DNA of 9,570 nucleotides from Acidobacteriota bacterium (GCA_003165615.1 PLWR01000701.1:1-9570), one strand, 5' to 3'; positions 1-8,706 are shown, counted from the first letter of the stretch. Program-made: numbers and translations. The notes: a model not told the origin generated them from the letters alone.

Positions 1-216
1 CTCACGATTGGGGTTCATGCTACTGGCCGTGGGCTTTTCACATGCCCGATATTCCCCAGCGCCAACCGCACGCCGTCAATCTGGATGGGGCACGCCGCTA
101 CCGCCGCCTTACCCTATACTACAGGTCGCACTTCCCACGCCAAAGTGAATGACGCTCCTGAACGAATAACCGGTCGAAACATCGGCATGAGGCCTGTTAC
201 GGAAAGAGATTGGGGG
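1..216. other. Left-edge stretch with no confident gene
   Basis: I see no convincing complete gene here. Plus frame 3 is open from the window edge to a TGA at 150-152 and reads residues such as WPWAFHMPD and SHFPRQSE. These vaguely recall the middle of verrucomicrobial prepilin-type (H-X9-DG-like) proteins, but the match is from memory and weak. Frame 1 is also open from the edge and continues into the channel gene, but its composition before base 442 looks random and it has no good ribosome binding site. The stretch may be the decayed end of an upstream gene plus intergenic DNA. Confidence 0.2.
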
Positions 217-244
217 TTGACCTTGGCCTTACAGGGAGTACACT
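217..244 (+). promoter_or_regulatory. Candidate sigma70-like promoter for the export operon
   Basis: A -35-like TTGACC (217-222) and a -10-like TACACT (239-244) are separated by 16 bases. They match the bacterial consensus at five and four of six positions. Transcription would start near 251, giving a leader of about 30 bases before the small ORF at 284. It is the best-placed promoter I see upstream of the cluster. This is motif reading only, and housekeeping promoter consensus is not well defined outside model phyla. Confidence 0.4.
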
Positions 245-257
245 GCTCTGCGAGCAG
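243..257. promoter_or_regulatory. Perfect dyad over the predicted transcription start
   Basis: CTGCTC at 243-248 and GAGCAG at 252-257 are perfect inverted repeats around a 3-base centre. The dyad overlaps the end of the putative -10 element and the predicted start site, a usual position for a repressor operator. As RNA it would give a 6-bp stem with a tight 3-base loop at the transcript 5' end. No T-run follows, so a terminator is unlikely. No regulator gene is visible nearby and I do not recognise the motif as a known operator. Confidence 0.35.
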
Positions 258-283
258 AATTAACACCACCAGTCGGAGCCTTT

Positions 284-436
284 ATGGTGCCGAACTGGAC
301 AGCGTTTGCCGCCCTGATTTTGGTAACCGCCGTTTCCCGGGCAGGCCCGTCGCGACGCCAGCAACAAGTTCAGGCGGCCAAGTTTACCGAACGAGTTATT
401 CCACCCAAAAAGCACCTGATCGGCAGGAGGACTTAA
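284..436 (+). CDS. Hypothetical 50-residue protein with hydrophobic N-terminus
   Basis: This short ORF is of unknown function. ATG at 284 is preceded by GGAG (275-278) at 5-base spacing. Residues 6-17 (TAFAALILVTAV) form a hydrophobic stretch followed by SRAG, which could be a signal-peptide cleavage region. However, there is no positive charge before the stretch and many after it (RR, KK, RR), which would also fit a small inner-membrane protein. The rest is basic and glutamine-rich, with no Cys and no Gly-Gly leader site, so it does not look like a C39 substrate. It ends at TAA 434-436, only 5 bases before the channel gene. Its AGG-AGG codons (425-430) form that gene's ribosome binding site, which suggests translational coupling. 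It could be a real accessory protein, a leader ORF that sets expression, or chance. Confidence 0.4.
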   Translation: MVPNWTAFAALILVTAVSRAGPSRRQQQVQAAKFTERVIPPKKHLIGRRT

Positions 437-441
437 TCCCC

Positions 442-2019
442 ATGGACTTATTGAAGCGCGGGTGTTCGTTGATTGGAGTTTTCCTTGTCGCCTGGACCTT
501 ATCATGGGCCCAAGCCCCCGACGCCCCTGCGAGTGGACCCGGAGCGAAGCTCAGTCTGCTGGAGGCTCTGGAATCGACCCTGGCAAATCAACCTCAACTC
601 CACCTCGGGCAACAGCAAGTGGAAATCAGCCGGGCGCTCAAACAACAAGCCTCTGGGCAGTTTGACCTCACCGTGGGAAGCAACTTTTCGCAGAACCATT
701 TGGATACTCCCCTGACTTTATATGAGCAGGAAATTGCTGCCATAGGTGGCAGCAGCGCCAGCTATCTGGCGCAGGATTTGTCAACCTTCAACGCCGGCGC
801 CACCAAATTGTACCGGAATGGAATTGCCATAAACCCGACATACCAGACGATCCGGATCACTGACAACAGCACGACAAAGGAGGGAACCAACTTTTCGCAA
901 CTGATGTTTCAAGTCATGGTGCCGCTAATGCGAGGCCGCGGCCGCGCGGTAGTCGCCGCCCAGGAAACCGCCGCAGATATTGAAGTCAATGCCACCTTGC
1001 TCGACCTTAATCAGACGATCAGCTCTCTGTTTTCTGGAACGGCCACCGCTTATTGGAACGCCCTGGCCGCGGAAAGGGCGCTGGAAGTTGCCCGGGCTTC
1101 GGAAGAACGTGGCGGGGTTTATGTGGACACGGTTCAGACGCTCATCAATGCTGATCGGTTAGCCCGCACTGAGATCAACCAGGCAACGGCGAATCTTTCG
1201 GGCCGCATGGCGAATCGAGTTTCCGCCGAACAGACCCTGATCGAAGCGCAGCAACAGCTCGCGCTGGCAATGGGTTCGACTGCCGATCAGATGTCCAGCG
1301 CGGGAAATCCATCCGAGGATTTCCCTCCCGTGGGCGCGGAAACCCTTCCCGTCGTTGATTCCACCCTGATGGAAAAATATGTCCAGAAGGCACTCCAGCG
1401 CCGAGCGGACTACTTAGCATCACAGAGGAGAGTGAGGGAGGCGGACGTTCTTCTCGGGGCGGCGCGGAATCAACTGAAGCCGCTGGTCACTTTGAATCTT
1501 GACACGGGCGTCTCCGGCTTGTCGGAGGGCACCGGGCTGGCACAATTCTTCTCATCGCCCTACCACTCGATTAAGGGTTTGGATGCTTTAGCCGGGATCA
1601 CCTATAATTTTCCCCCGCGCAATGATTTGGCCACGGGCCAATTGCGGCAGGCCCAAGCCGCCCTCACCCAAGCTGAAATCAGGAGAGACGATCTCGGGCG
1701 GAATATCGCCTCCGCCGTAGTCACAGCACTGAACGGAGTTCATAACGCCATTGTGCAGGTATTGAAATCGCGCGAGTCTGTCAAGGCTTTCCAGGCCGCT
1801 TTGGATGGCGAGCAAGAGAAGTTTCGCCTCGGGGTGAATTCCCTCACGGATGTGCTGACGCTTGAAGATCGCCTGACTATAGCCATGCAGAGCCAAGTCA
1901 ATGCCGAGCTTGCTTATGCCCTGGCCTTGACCCAGCTTCGTTTGGCCACGGGCACCATTGTGGAGCCGGATCAAGCGGTTCAGTCCGTCGATCGAAATGT
2001 TTTCTTCAGCATGCCTTAG
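442..2019 (+). CDS. TolC-family outer-membrane efflux protein
   Basis: This protein should form the outer-membrane and periplasmic tunnel for the export machine encoded downstream. From ATG 442 it has 525 residues, normal for TolC-like proteins. A signal peptide is clear: MDLLKRG, a hydrophobic core to about residue 20, then SWAQA with cleavage probably after residue 23 or 25. The mature part shows the TolC two-repeat pattern of long Ala/Gln/Leu-rich helices, the family-like segment PLMRGRGRAVVAAQE before the first hairpin, and FPPRNDLATGQLRQAQ before the second, ending with LTLEDRLTIAMQSQVNAELAYAL. The frame stays open upstream to the window edge, but residues before this start look non-coding, whereas 442 has AGGAGG 11 bases upstream and the signal peptide. 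No Cys lipobox follows the signal. It lies 54 bases before the adaptor gene, fitting a tripartite type I-like exporter. Confidence 0.93.
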   Translation: MDLLKRGCSLIGVFLVAWTLSWAQAPDAPASGPGAKLSLLEALESTLANQPQLHLGQQQVEISRALKQQASGQFDLTVGSNFSQNHLDTPLTLYEQEIAAIGGSSASYLAQDLSTFNAGATKLYRNGIAINPTYQTIRITDNSTTKEGTNFSQLMFQVMVPLMRGRGRAVVAAQETAADIEVNATLLDLNQTISSLFSGTATAYWNALAAERALEVARASEERGGVYVDTVQTLINADRLARTEINQATANLSGRMANRVSAEQTLIEAQQQLALAMGSTADQMSSAGNPSEDFPPVGAETLPVVDSTLMEKYVQKALQRRADYLASQRRVREADVLLGAARNQLKPLVTLNLDTGVSGLSEGTGLAQFFSSPYHSIKGLDALAGITYNFPPRNDLATGQLRQAQAALTQAEIRRDDLGRNIASAVVTALNGVHNAIVQVLKSRESVKAFQAALDGEQEKFRLGVNSLTDVLTLEDRLTIAMQSQVNAELAYALALTQLRLATGTIVEPDQAVQSVDRNVFFSMP

Positions 2020-2060
2020 ACTTCGCCGATTCCGCCCCGGACCTCGTTTTGCGAACTGGG

Positions 2061-2066
2061 AAAGGA
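2061..2066 (+). promoter_or_regulatory. Ribosome binding site of the adaptor gene
   Basis: AAAGGA lies 7 bases before ATG 2074. It favours this start over the in-frame ATG two codons later. Confidence 0.5.
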
Positions 2067-2073
2067 TGCGCAT

Positions 2074-3327
2074 ATGGACATGGGACTTTTTCGAAAAGTT
2101 TCGCTTGACCGGCTGTCTTCCCCTGAACAGTTGGACCAACTATTGCACGTTACGACACCGAAAAGCTGGTTAGCCCTTTTTGCCCTGATTTCCGTGCTGA
2201 CCGTAACCGTGATATGGGGCTACACGGGCAGTATTCCAACCAAGGCGGAGGGTCAAGGTGTCATTGTGCGGACGGGGACGGTGCTCAATGTGGTCGCGGT
2301 GGGCTCAGGTCTTGTCACCGAGATCGATGTCAATCCGGGCGATCAGGTAAGAGCCAACCAGGTTGTGGCCAGGATTTCCCAACCGGAAATGCTGGAGAAG
2401 ATGCGCCTCGCTCAGCAAGCCATGGGCGAGGCGATCCGCAACCGGGACTTCGACTTGAAGCTTCGTCAGGAAGGCGCCGGTCTCCAGACTGATGCCCTGA
2501 CTCGTGAAAAGGCAAACGCGGAACGAGAGATTAGGGACCTCAACGAGCAGTCCAAGCTGGTTGCGGATCAGATTGCCGTGGACGCGCAGCTCCTCTCCAA
2601 GGGGCTGATTACCAAACAGCAGACCCTGGCCACGCAGCAGAAACTGGTCAGTCTGGCAGGGCAAATTGAAACTCAGAGGGCGAAGATCAAACAGATTGAT
2701 GCAGATATATTCAACGCCAAAGCGCAACCCGTTCAGTCCGATGCGCAAGCCAAGAACGCCGTGGCAGAGATGCAGCGAAACTTGGACGCCATGCATGAAC
2801 AATTAGAGATGATCTCGAATGTGATCAGCCCGTACGCAGGCCAGGTTGTGGAATTGAAGACGGTGCAAGGAACACTGGTTGCTGCCGGGTCGCCCATTCT
2901 GAGCATTCAGCCGCAGGAAACAGCGCTGGAAGTCATCGTCTATTTGCCTTCCGAAAAGGCCAAAGCGGTCTCCCCGGGGATGGAGGCTGAGGTCTCACCG
3001 TCCATTGTCAAACGGGAGGAATATGGCTTCATCAAGGGCAAGGTGACTTACGTTGCCGATTTTCCTGCCACCCCGGCGGCGATGATGCGCAACTTTGAGA
3101 ATCCAACCCTCGTTCAGTCCCTCGTGGGAGCCGGCCCGGTGACCGAATTACGCCTCATCATGGATTCGGATCCCAATAGTTATAGCGGGTTCAAATGGTC
3201 CTCCGGAAAGGGCCCCCCGATCAAACTTTCCAGCGGCACCATCTGCACGGCGCTGATCGTCACCCATGTACAGAGTCCGGTCAGTCTCCTCCTTCCTTAC
3301 GTCAAGGGAAAACTAGGTCTTGGTTAG
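2074..3327 (+). CDS. NHLM-type HlyD family membrane-fusion (adaptor) protein
   Basis: This periplasmic adaptor should link the inner-membrane ABC transporters to the TolC-like channel. Its 417 residues read in the NHLM secretion-protein order. A short cytoplasmic N-terminus carries [14 protein letters not shown], a segment I associate with NHLM adaptors. One transmembrane helix follows at about residues 32-50. Next come a first lipoyl half (about 70-105, with [14 protein letters not shown]), a long heptad-like coiled-coil hairpin rich in Gln, Glu, Lys and Ala (about 105-245), and a second lipoyl half ([16 protein letters not shown]). A beta-barrel-like C-terminal part ends near [13 protein letters not shown]. 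There is no Cys and no cleavable signal. The 3' end overlaps the C39 ABC gene by 8 bases if that gene starts at TTG 3320, so coupled translation is likely. The general HlyD assignment is very secure; the NHLM subtype is supported by neighbours. Confidence 0.95.
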   Translation: MDMGLFRKVSLDRLSSPEQLDQLLHVTTPKSWLALFALISVLTVTVIWGYTGSIPTKAEGQGVIVRTGTVLNVVAVGSGLVTEIDVNPGDQVRANQVVARISQPEMLEKMRLAQQAMGEAIRNRDFDLKLRQEGAGLQTDALTREKANAEREIRDLNEQSKLVADQIAVDAQLLSKGLITKQQTLATQQKLVSLAGQIETQRAKIKQIDADIFNAKAQPVQSDAQAKNAVAEMQRNLDAMHEQLEMISNVISPYAGQVVELKTVQGTLVAAGSPILSIQPQETALEVIVYLPSEKAKAVSPGMEAEVSPSIVKREEYGFIKGKVTYVADFPATPAAMMRNFENPTLVQSLVGAGPVTELRLIMDSDPNSYSGFKWSSGKGPPIKLSSGTICTALIVTHVQSPVSLLLPYVKGKLGLG

Positions 3328-5545
3328 CGATATGGGAACCAACGCTGCGGTACATCCAGAGACCCGGAAGCCGGGTCAGGAGCCTCTCAAGAGACGGCGC
3401 GTCAAGACTCCAACCGTCCTACAGATGGAGGCGGTCGAGTGCGGCGCTGCCTCATTGTCCATGATTCTGAGCTATTACGGGCGCTTCGTCCCCCTGGAGG
3501 GACTACGCTTGGCCTGTGGTGTCTCGCGGGATGGAAGCAAAGCCAGCAACCTCCTGAAGGCAGCGCGAAATTACGGTTTGAAGGCAAAGGGTTTCAAAAA
3601 GGAACCGGCCCAGCTTCGAGACTTGCCGCTGCCCATGATTGTCTTCTGGAACTTCAACCACTTCGTTGTGCTGGAAGGCTTCAAGAAAGGCAAAGTTCTC
3701 CTCAACGATCCGGGATCCGGCCGCCGCGCGGTTTCCGACGAGGAATTCGATCAATCCTTCACGGGCGTCGTTTTGGTCTTTGAGAAAGACGCGACATTCA
3801 AAAAGGGCGGGGAGAAACCAAGCGTCTGGAAGGGACTGGCGAAAAGGCTGCGAGGAAGCCGGTTTGCACTCCTTTACGCATTTCTGGCAACATTGTGCCT
3901 GGCCCTCCCCAACCTGGTTATTCCTATTTTCTCCAAGATTTACGTTGACAACTTTCTCATCGCTGGCCTGGAGAGCTGGCTGAAACCTCTTTTGCTGGCC
4001 ATGGCGGTCGCTGCGATCCTGAAAGCGCTGCTGACATTTTTGCAGCAGAACTCGCTGATGCGACTGGAAGGAAAGCTGGCCATCGGATCGTCCGCCAAAT
4101 TCTTCTGGCATGTGCTGCGCTTGCCCATCGAGTTCTTCGCCCAGCGGTACGCCGGCGAAATCGCCTCGCGGGTGGAAATCAACGATCGGATCGCCACCAC
4201 TCTGTCAGGAGAATTGGCGACCAACCTCGTCAACATTCTTCTCATTGGTTCTTATGCCGCGCTCATGTTCCGGTATGACGTCACCCTGACGCTCATTGGG
4301 GTTTTAATTGCTGCGATCAATATAATCGCCTTGCGCCTGGTGTCGCGTCAACGAAGGGACCAAAACTACAAACTCCTCCATGAGCAGGGATTGCTGATGG
4401 GAATATCGATGGGCGGTCTGATGATCATCGAAACCTTGAAATCCACCGGATCGGAATCCGACTTCTTCGCGCAATGGTCCGGACACCAGGCGAAAGTTGT
4501 CAACTCACAACAGGACCTCGGCCTTTCTTCCCAACTGCTTTCGGCCATTCCTCTCCTTCTCAGCGCCTTAAACACCACCGCGATCCTCGGGATCGGCGCC
4601 CTGCGCGTGATGAACGGCTTCCTCACCATGGGAATGCTCATCGCCTTGCAAAGCCTGATGACGAGTTTCTCGGAGCCGGTCAACAGGCTTGTCGACCTGG
4701 GAAGCAAGATTCAGGAAATCGACGGTGATCTCAACCGTCTCGACGACGTCTTCAAGTATCCCACCGACAGCCAACTGGACGCGGCTGTTCCCGGTGTCTC
4801 CAAGGAAGAAGCGATCACGGCGCGTTTGGATGGGTATCTGGAGTTGCGGGATCTGGCCTTCGGTTACAACCGGCTGGAGCCCCCTTTGATCAGTAATTTT
4901 AATTTGAGCCTCAAACCGGGACAGAGAGTAGCGGTCGTCGGCCACTCCGGAAGCGGTAAATCGACCGTTGCCAAATTGGTGGCTGGACTTTATAAGCCAT
5001 GGTCCGGGGAGATCTTCTTTGATGGGAAGGCTCGGGAGTCTATCCCTCGCACCATCTTGAACAATTCGATCGCACTGGTTGACCAGGATATCTTTCTGTT
5101 CGGGGGCACCCTTCGCGAGAACCTGACATTGTGGGACTCGACGATCGAAGAAGTAAACATTGTGCAAGCAGCGAAAGATGCCTGCATCCACGACGACATC
5201 ACTGAGCGGCCCGGCGGTTACGACTACGTGGTGGAGGAAGGCGGCCGCAATTTCAGCGGCGGCCAGCGACAGCGATTGGATATCGCCCGGGCTTTGGCGG
5301 GGAACCCTCGAGTGCTGATTATGGATGAGGCCACGGCGGCCCTGGACGGGCGAACGGAGAAGATCATCGAGGACAATTTGCGCCGGCGTGGTTGCACGTG
5401 TCTGATTGTCGCGCACCGCCTCAGCACCATCCGCGATTGCGACGAAATCATCGTCTTGTCTCACGGAGAGGTGGTGCAGCGAGGAACGCATGAAGAGTTG
5501 ATCAAGGTTCCGGGAACGTATAAGAACCTGGTCGAAACGACCTGA
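3320..5545 (+). CDS. NHLM-type ABC transporter with C39 peptidase domain (leader-cleaving exporter)
   Basis: This is a bifunctional exporter that cuts double-glycine-type leaders from peptide substrates and exports the product using ATP. Numbered from TTG 3320 (741 residues), the N-terminal C39 domain has oxyanion Gln35 and nucleophile Cys41 ([13 protein letters not shown]), His114 (FNHFVVLEG) and Asp130 (LNDPGSG), so it should be active. A transmembrane domain follows from about 175 to 450. The nucleotide-binding domain has Walker [10 protein letters not shown] (541-549), a Q-loop region VDQDIF, signature FSGGQ (645-649), Walker [12 protein letters not shown] with the catalytic Glu at 670, and the H-loop AHRLST. 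All key residues are present. An alternative start is ATG 3332 (737 residues). TTG has AGGGAA 9 bases upstream, while ATG has only a distant AGG, so I leave this open. Order and motifs match the peptidase/ATP-binding subunit of NHLM peptide exporters. Confidence 0.97.
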   Translation: MVSDMGTNAAVHPETRKPGQEPLKRRRVKTPTVLQMEAVECGAASLSMILSYYGRFVPLEGLRLACGVSRDGSKASNLLKAARNYGLKAKGFKKEPAQLRDLPLPMIVFWNFNHFVVLEGFKKGKVLLNDPGSGRRAVSDEEFDQSFTGVVLVFEKDATFKKGGEKPSVWKGLAKRLRGSRFALLYAFLATLCLALPNLVIPIFSKIYVDNFLIAGLESWLKPLLLAMAVAAILKALLTFLQQNSLMRLEGKLAIGSSAKFFWHVLRLPIEFFAQRYAGEIASRVEINDRIATTLSGELATNLVNILLIGSYAALMFRYDVTLTLIGVLIAAINIIALRLVSRQRRDQNYKLLHEQGLLMGISMGGLMIIETLKSTGSESDFFAQWSGHQAKVVNSQQDLGLSSQLLSAIPLLLSALNTTAILGIGALRVMNGFLTMGMLIALQSLMTSFSEPVNRLVDLGSKIQEIDGDLNRLDDVFKYPTDSQLDAAVPGVSKEEAITARLDGYLELRDLAFGYNRLEPPLISNFNLSLKPGQRVAVVGHSGSGKSTVAKLVAGLYKPWSGEIFFDGKARESIPRTILNNSIALVDQDIFLFGGTLRENLTLWDSTIEEVNIVQAAKDACIHDDITERPGGYDYVVEEGGRNFSGGQRQRLDIARALAGNPRVLIMDEATAALDGRTEKIIEDNLRRRGCTCLIVAHRLSTIRDCDEIIVLSHGEVVQRGTHEELIKVPGTYKNLVETT

Positions 5546-5676
5546 GTCGTAAAACCCCGAGAGGGAAGGCCCCGAAGGTCCAGCAATCGGGTATACGCGA
5601 GGATTAAGGGTCATTCTTGCTGATGCTCTGACCAACCGGCTTATTTTGCGCTTTGGGCATAGAGCGGCAGAATGTC

Positions 5677-5695
5677 GGCCGAGATGAGTTCGGCC
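5677..5695 (+). promoter_or_regulatory. Hairpin just upstream of the second ABC gene's ribosome binding site
   Basis: GGCCGA (5677-5682) and TCGGCC (5690-5695) can pair as a perfect 6-bp stem with a 7-base loop. The stem ends 3 bases before the AGGAG ribosome binding site (5699-5703). It lies in the only sizeable gap inside the operon (5546-5711) and has no T-run, so it looks more like a translation or RNA-stability element than a terminator. The rest of the gap shows no ORF or promoter I can support. Confidence 0.3.
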
Positions 5696-5698
5696 TGC

Positions 5699-5703
5699 AG
5701 GAG
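5699..5703 (+). promoter_or_regulatory. Ribosome binding site deciding the GTG start
   Basis: AGGAG lies 8 bases before GTG 5712 and supports this unusual start. No in-frame ATG is better placed. Confidence 0.5.
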
Positions 5704-5711
5704 TCTGGAAG

Positions 5712-8630
5712 GTGAAGAGAATCGATACAAGCAGCCTGGTAAAGCTCGGTGGGGTGTCCCAACTGGGTCCCCATATGACCTTTTCGATTGCGGAGCCAGG
5801 CAGAATATGGATAGTCCTTTCGGGCACGCTTGATCTCTTCCTCGTCGATATGCGCCGAAGTGAGCCGATCGGACCCCGCCGGCATTTGATGAGGGTGGAA
5901 GAGGGAGCCGCGGTTTTTGGTATGAATCCGCCGGCAGCAGGGAATGTCGGTCTGTTGGCTAACCCTGGGGAAGGAACCCAAGTTCTCTGTTTGGAGAAGA
6001 AGCAGATTCAACAAGCCGACCCCTGCTTGTGGACTGACGTCTTGCTCCCTCTCATGGAACAGTGGATCTTTAATTTGGGGATGGCTGCTTCTGATCAGGC
6101 CGCCCCTAAGGTTTCTTTCAAACTCGAGGCAGGCAAAGAGGTAACCTTAGAGGATCAGCCTGCGGCCGTGCTCCCGGTAGATACCTTGGTGTGGGTACAG
6201 CACCTTCAAGGAAGCTCTCATTTCTTGGGGAGCCATGATGTCCCGCCGATAGATCAGCATAGTTTTTTCCCTGTGACTCGGGTCGCGTGGCTGGAGTGTG
6301 CGCCTAACACTCGTCTGGAGTGTTTCGACACCTCCAGCTACTCGTTGAAGGACCCGGAATGGTCAGGACTGAGCCTATTCTCCAATCTCATTTTGGCTTA
6401 CTTGAATTTCCGGCAGACCAAGAAGGAGCAGAAAGAACGGGAGCGAATGGTGGCGAGGAGTGAGGCTGATGTCGAGGCGGTGGAAGAGGCACTGCTGACA
6501 TTGGGCGCTCCCCTGCGCGAGGCAGTAGAGGACCTGCCCCTGTCGGGACACACTGTCGGCGACCCCCTGCTCCAGGCTTGCCAGGCGCTAGGGCGTGTGG
6601 CGGGGATCGAAATCAAACCTCCCCCAGACGCACTGCACGGCATCAGAGCGCGCGATCCTTTGGCGGCCATCGCCAAAGCGTCCGGGGTTCGGACTCGCCT
6701 TGTTCTGCTGAAAGGTAAGTGGTGGAAACAGGACAATGGCCCCTTGCTTGGATTCTTTGAGGCCGGCAATGAACCCGTGGCACTTTTGCCTCATTCGGCG
6801 ACAGCTTACCGGGTGTTTGACCCCCTCCGCCACCAGACATCAAAAGTTACCGAAGAAGTTGCGAGCAACCTGAAAGGAGTCGCCTATACCTTCTATCGGT
6901 CGTTCCCCCCCAGGGCAATCAAATTCAAGGATTTGATCGCCTTCGGCCTCCATGGCTGCCAGCGGGATCTCGTCACCATAGTATTGATGGGAATTGCCAC
7001 CGGCCTTCTGGCGATGCTGACCCCTATCTTTACAGGAATTATTTTTGACACCATCATCCCGGGTGCGCAACGATCGGCTCTGGCCAATCTAACCATTTTT
7101 CTGCTAGTGAGCGCGTTTGCTGGTGCGCTTTTTCAACTCACCCGCAGCTTTGCGGTGTTGCGGTTGGAGGGGAAAATGGACGCATCAACGCAGGCTGCCG
7201 TGTGGGATCGGACGATTTCCCTGCCCGTGCCTTTCTTCCGTAACTACACGGCAGGTGACTTGGCGTGGCGCGCCCTGGGCATCAGCCAGATTCGCCAGAC
7301 CCTGACGGGGGCGACGCTTTCGTCCATTCTGTCCGGTATTTTTTCCATCTTCAGTTTCGCCCTGCTGTTCTATTACAACTGGAGGCTGGCGCTAGTGGCA
7401 ACAACCCTCATCGCCGTTGCCTTTGTGGCCTCCTTTCTCTGCGGTTACATTCAAATCAGATTTCAACGGGAGGTCTCCCAACTGCGCGGGCGGATTTCGG
7501 GCATGATGCTGCAATTCATCAGTGGGATCGCCAAGTTCCGCGTCTCCGGCACCGAGGGTCGGGTCTTTGCGGTATGGGCGCGTGAGTTCGCCAAACAGAA
7601 GGTCATTTATTTTCGTGCGCGGAAAGTGTCCAACGGCCTGTCGGTTTTTCAGTCGGCGTTTCCGGTGGCCGCATCAGGGGCCATTTTTTATTACGCCGGC
7701 TTTCTCACCCCAAAACCCAGTTTCACCTCCATGACCACGGGAGAATTTCTGGCGTTTTATGCGGCTTTCACTCAGTTCCTGGCTGCCTCACTTCAGCTCA
7801 GTTCCTCAGTTCTTTCTGTCCTCGGGGTGATTCCGCTGTTCGAACGCGCCAAACCCATCCTGGAAACCACGCCGGAAGTACAGGTGGGCAGACCCGATCC
7901 AGGCGAACTAACCGGCCGCATAGAAATGAACCATGTTGTCTTCCGTTATCGCGAAGATATGCCCCTCGTCATCAAAGACCTATCCCTGACCATCTTACCC
8001 GGGCAGTTCGTTGCTTTTGTTGGCTCTTCCGGAAGCGGGAAGTCCACCTTGTTCCGTCTGTTATTGGGATTCGAAAAACCCGTGTCCGGCACCATCTATT
8101 ATGATGCCCAGGACCTGGCAGGGGTGGATGTGCAGGCGGTGCGGAGACAAATCGGCGTGGTGTTGCAAAACGGCCGCCTTTTATCGGGAAGCATCTTTGC
8201 AAATATCGTGGGGGCAGCACAATTAACGATCAATGATGCCTGGGAGGCGGCACGATTGGCGGGCTTCGACCAGGATATCGAGCAGATGCCGATGGGGATG
8301 CACACGGTCGTTAGCGAAGGCGGAGGCGGATTGTCCGGCGGCCAGCGCCAGCGGCTGATGATTGCCCGGGCCATCGTCGGCAAACCGCGCATTCTGTTGT
8401 TTGATGAGGCCACGAGCGCGCTCGATAACCAGACCCAAGCCATTGTCAGCAGGAGCTTGGAAAGTTTGAACGCCACGCGCATCGTTATCGCCCATCGGCT
8501 CAGCACCGTCGTAAAGGCCGATCGTATTTTTGTAGTGGACAAGGGTGAGATCGTGCAGAAGGGCACGTATTCAGACCTCATTTCGCAGGAAGGTGCTTTC
8601 GCGGAATTGGCCAGGCGGCAGTTGGTCTGA
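5712..8630 (+). CDS. NHLM-type ABC transporter with long accessory N-terminus (second exporter subunit)
   Basis: This is the second ABC protein of the export system, 972 residues from GTG 5712. Residues 1 to about 100 look like a small beta-barrel of cyclic-nucleotide/cupin type (RIWIVLSGTLDLFLVD, then RRHLMRVEEGAAVFGM). A charged, possibly coiled linker lies near 232-265 (RQTKKEQKERERMV). About 275-385 resembles a degenerate C39 peptidase: LLQACQALG keeps a Cys and YRVFDPL an Asp, but WWKQDNGPLLGF has no His where active enzymes have it, so cleavage is unlikely. The transmembrane domain runs from about 419 to 690. The ATPase domain is intact: Walker A GSSGSGKST (771-779), signature LSGGQ (874-878), Walker B LLFDEATSALD with Asp898-Glu899, and H-loop AHRLST. 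The layout matches the ATP-binding NHLM partner found beside the C39-containing subunit. Whether it pairs with that protein or forms its own exporter cannot be told from sequence. Confidence 0.95.
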   Translation: MKRIDTSSLVKLGGVSQLGPHMTFSIAEPGRIWIVLSGTLDLFLVDMRRSEPIGPRRHLMRVEEGAAVFGMNPPAAGNVGLLANPGEGTQVLCLEKKQIQQADPCLWTDVLLPLMEQWIFNLGMAASDQAAPKVSFKLEAGKEVTLEDQPAAVLPVDTLVWVQHLQGSSHFLGSHDVPPIDQHSFFPVTRVAWLECAPNTRLECFDTSSYSLKDPEWSGLSLFSNLILAYLNFRQTKKEQKERERMVARSEADVEAVEEALLTLGAPLREAVEDLPLSGHTVGDPLLQACQALGRVAGIEIKPPPDALHGIRARDPLAAIAKASGVRTRLVLLKGKWWKQDNGPLLGFFEAGNEPVALLPHSATAYRVFDPLRHQTSKVTEEVASNLKGVAYTFYRSFPPRAIKFKDLIAFGLHGCQRDLVTIVLMGIATGLLAMLTPIFTGIIFDTIIPGAQRSALANLTIFLLVSAFAGALFQLTRSFAVLRLEGKMDASTQAAVWDRTISLPVPFFRNYTAGDLAWRALGISQIRQTLTGATLSSILSGIFSIFSFALLFYYNWRLALVATTLIAVAFVASFLCGYIQIRFQREVSQLRGRISGMMLQFISGIAKFRVSGTEGRVFAVWAREFAKQKVIYFRARKVSNGLSVFQSAFPVAASGAIFYYAGFLTPKPSFTSMTTGEFLAFYAAFTQFLAASLQLSSSVLSVLGVIPLFERAKPILETTPEVQVGRPDPGELTGRIEMNHVVFRYREDMPLVIKDLSLTILPGQFVAFVGSSGSGKSTLFRLLLGFEKPVSGTIYYDAQDLAGVDVQAVRRQIGVVLQNGRLLSGSIFANIVGAAQLTINDAWEAARLAGFDQDIEQMPMGMHTVVSEGGGGLSGGQRQRLMIARAIVGKPRILLFDEATSALDNQTQAIVSRSLESLNATRIVIAHRLSTVVKADRIFVVDKGEIVQKGTYSDLISQEGAFAELARRQLV

Positions 8631-8706
8631 TCCTTGTGGCCGAGCAGGAAGCCATGCGAAGGCAGAGACGGCGCCCAACGCTTGACCCGGATGGACATTC
8701 TAAAGC

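Noticed and set aside
85..441. N-terminal extension of the channel protein from ATG 85, adding 119 residues
   Set aside because: The extension has random-looking composition, overlaps the candidate promoter and would bury the clear signal peptide that begins at 442. AGGAGG supports 442.
1588..2139. 183-codon minus-strand frame opposite the channel gene's 3' end
   Set aside because: It overlaps two secure genes. It has low-complexity, Arg- and Gly-rich composition without recognisable features.
3503..4111. 202-codon minus-strand frame within the C39-ABC gene
   Set aside because: It lies entirely inside a gene with intact catalytic motifs, and its composition fits an antisense shadow.
4568..5827. 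419-codon open frame on the minus strand opposite the C39-ABC gene
   Set aside because: It is a mirror of a strongly supported coding gene. Its translation shows no domain, membrane or motif pattern, and long antisense frames are common in GC-rich genes.
5672..5840. Short plus-strand ORF starting at ATG 5672 as a possible precursor peptide
   Set aside because: It lies out of frame over the second ABC gene's start, has no Gly-Gly leader or leader-like helix, and its first codons coincide with the hairpin before the GTG start.
5604..6014. 136-codon minus-strand frame across the gap before the second ABC gene
   Set aside because: Most of it is antisense to the barrel domain of the second ABC gene. 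It has no credible domain or leader pattern, so I do not take it as a hidden peptide precursor.
8682..8703. TTGACC before the CNB-like gene as an internal promoter
   Set aside because: No -10-like hexamer lies at a workable distance, so it is treated as chance.
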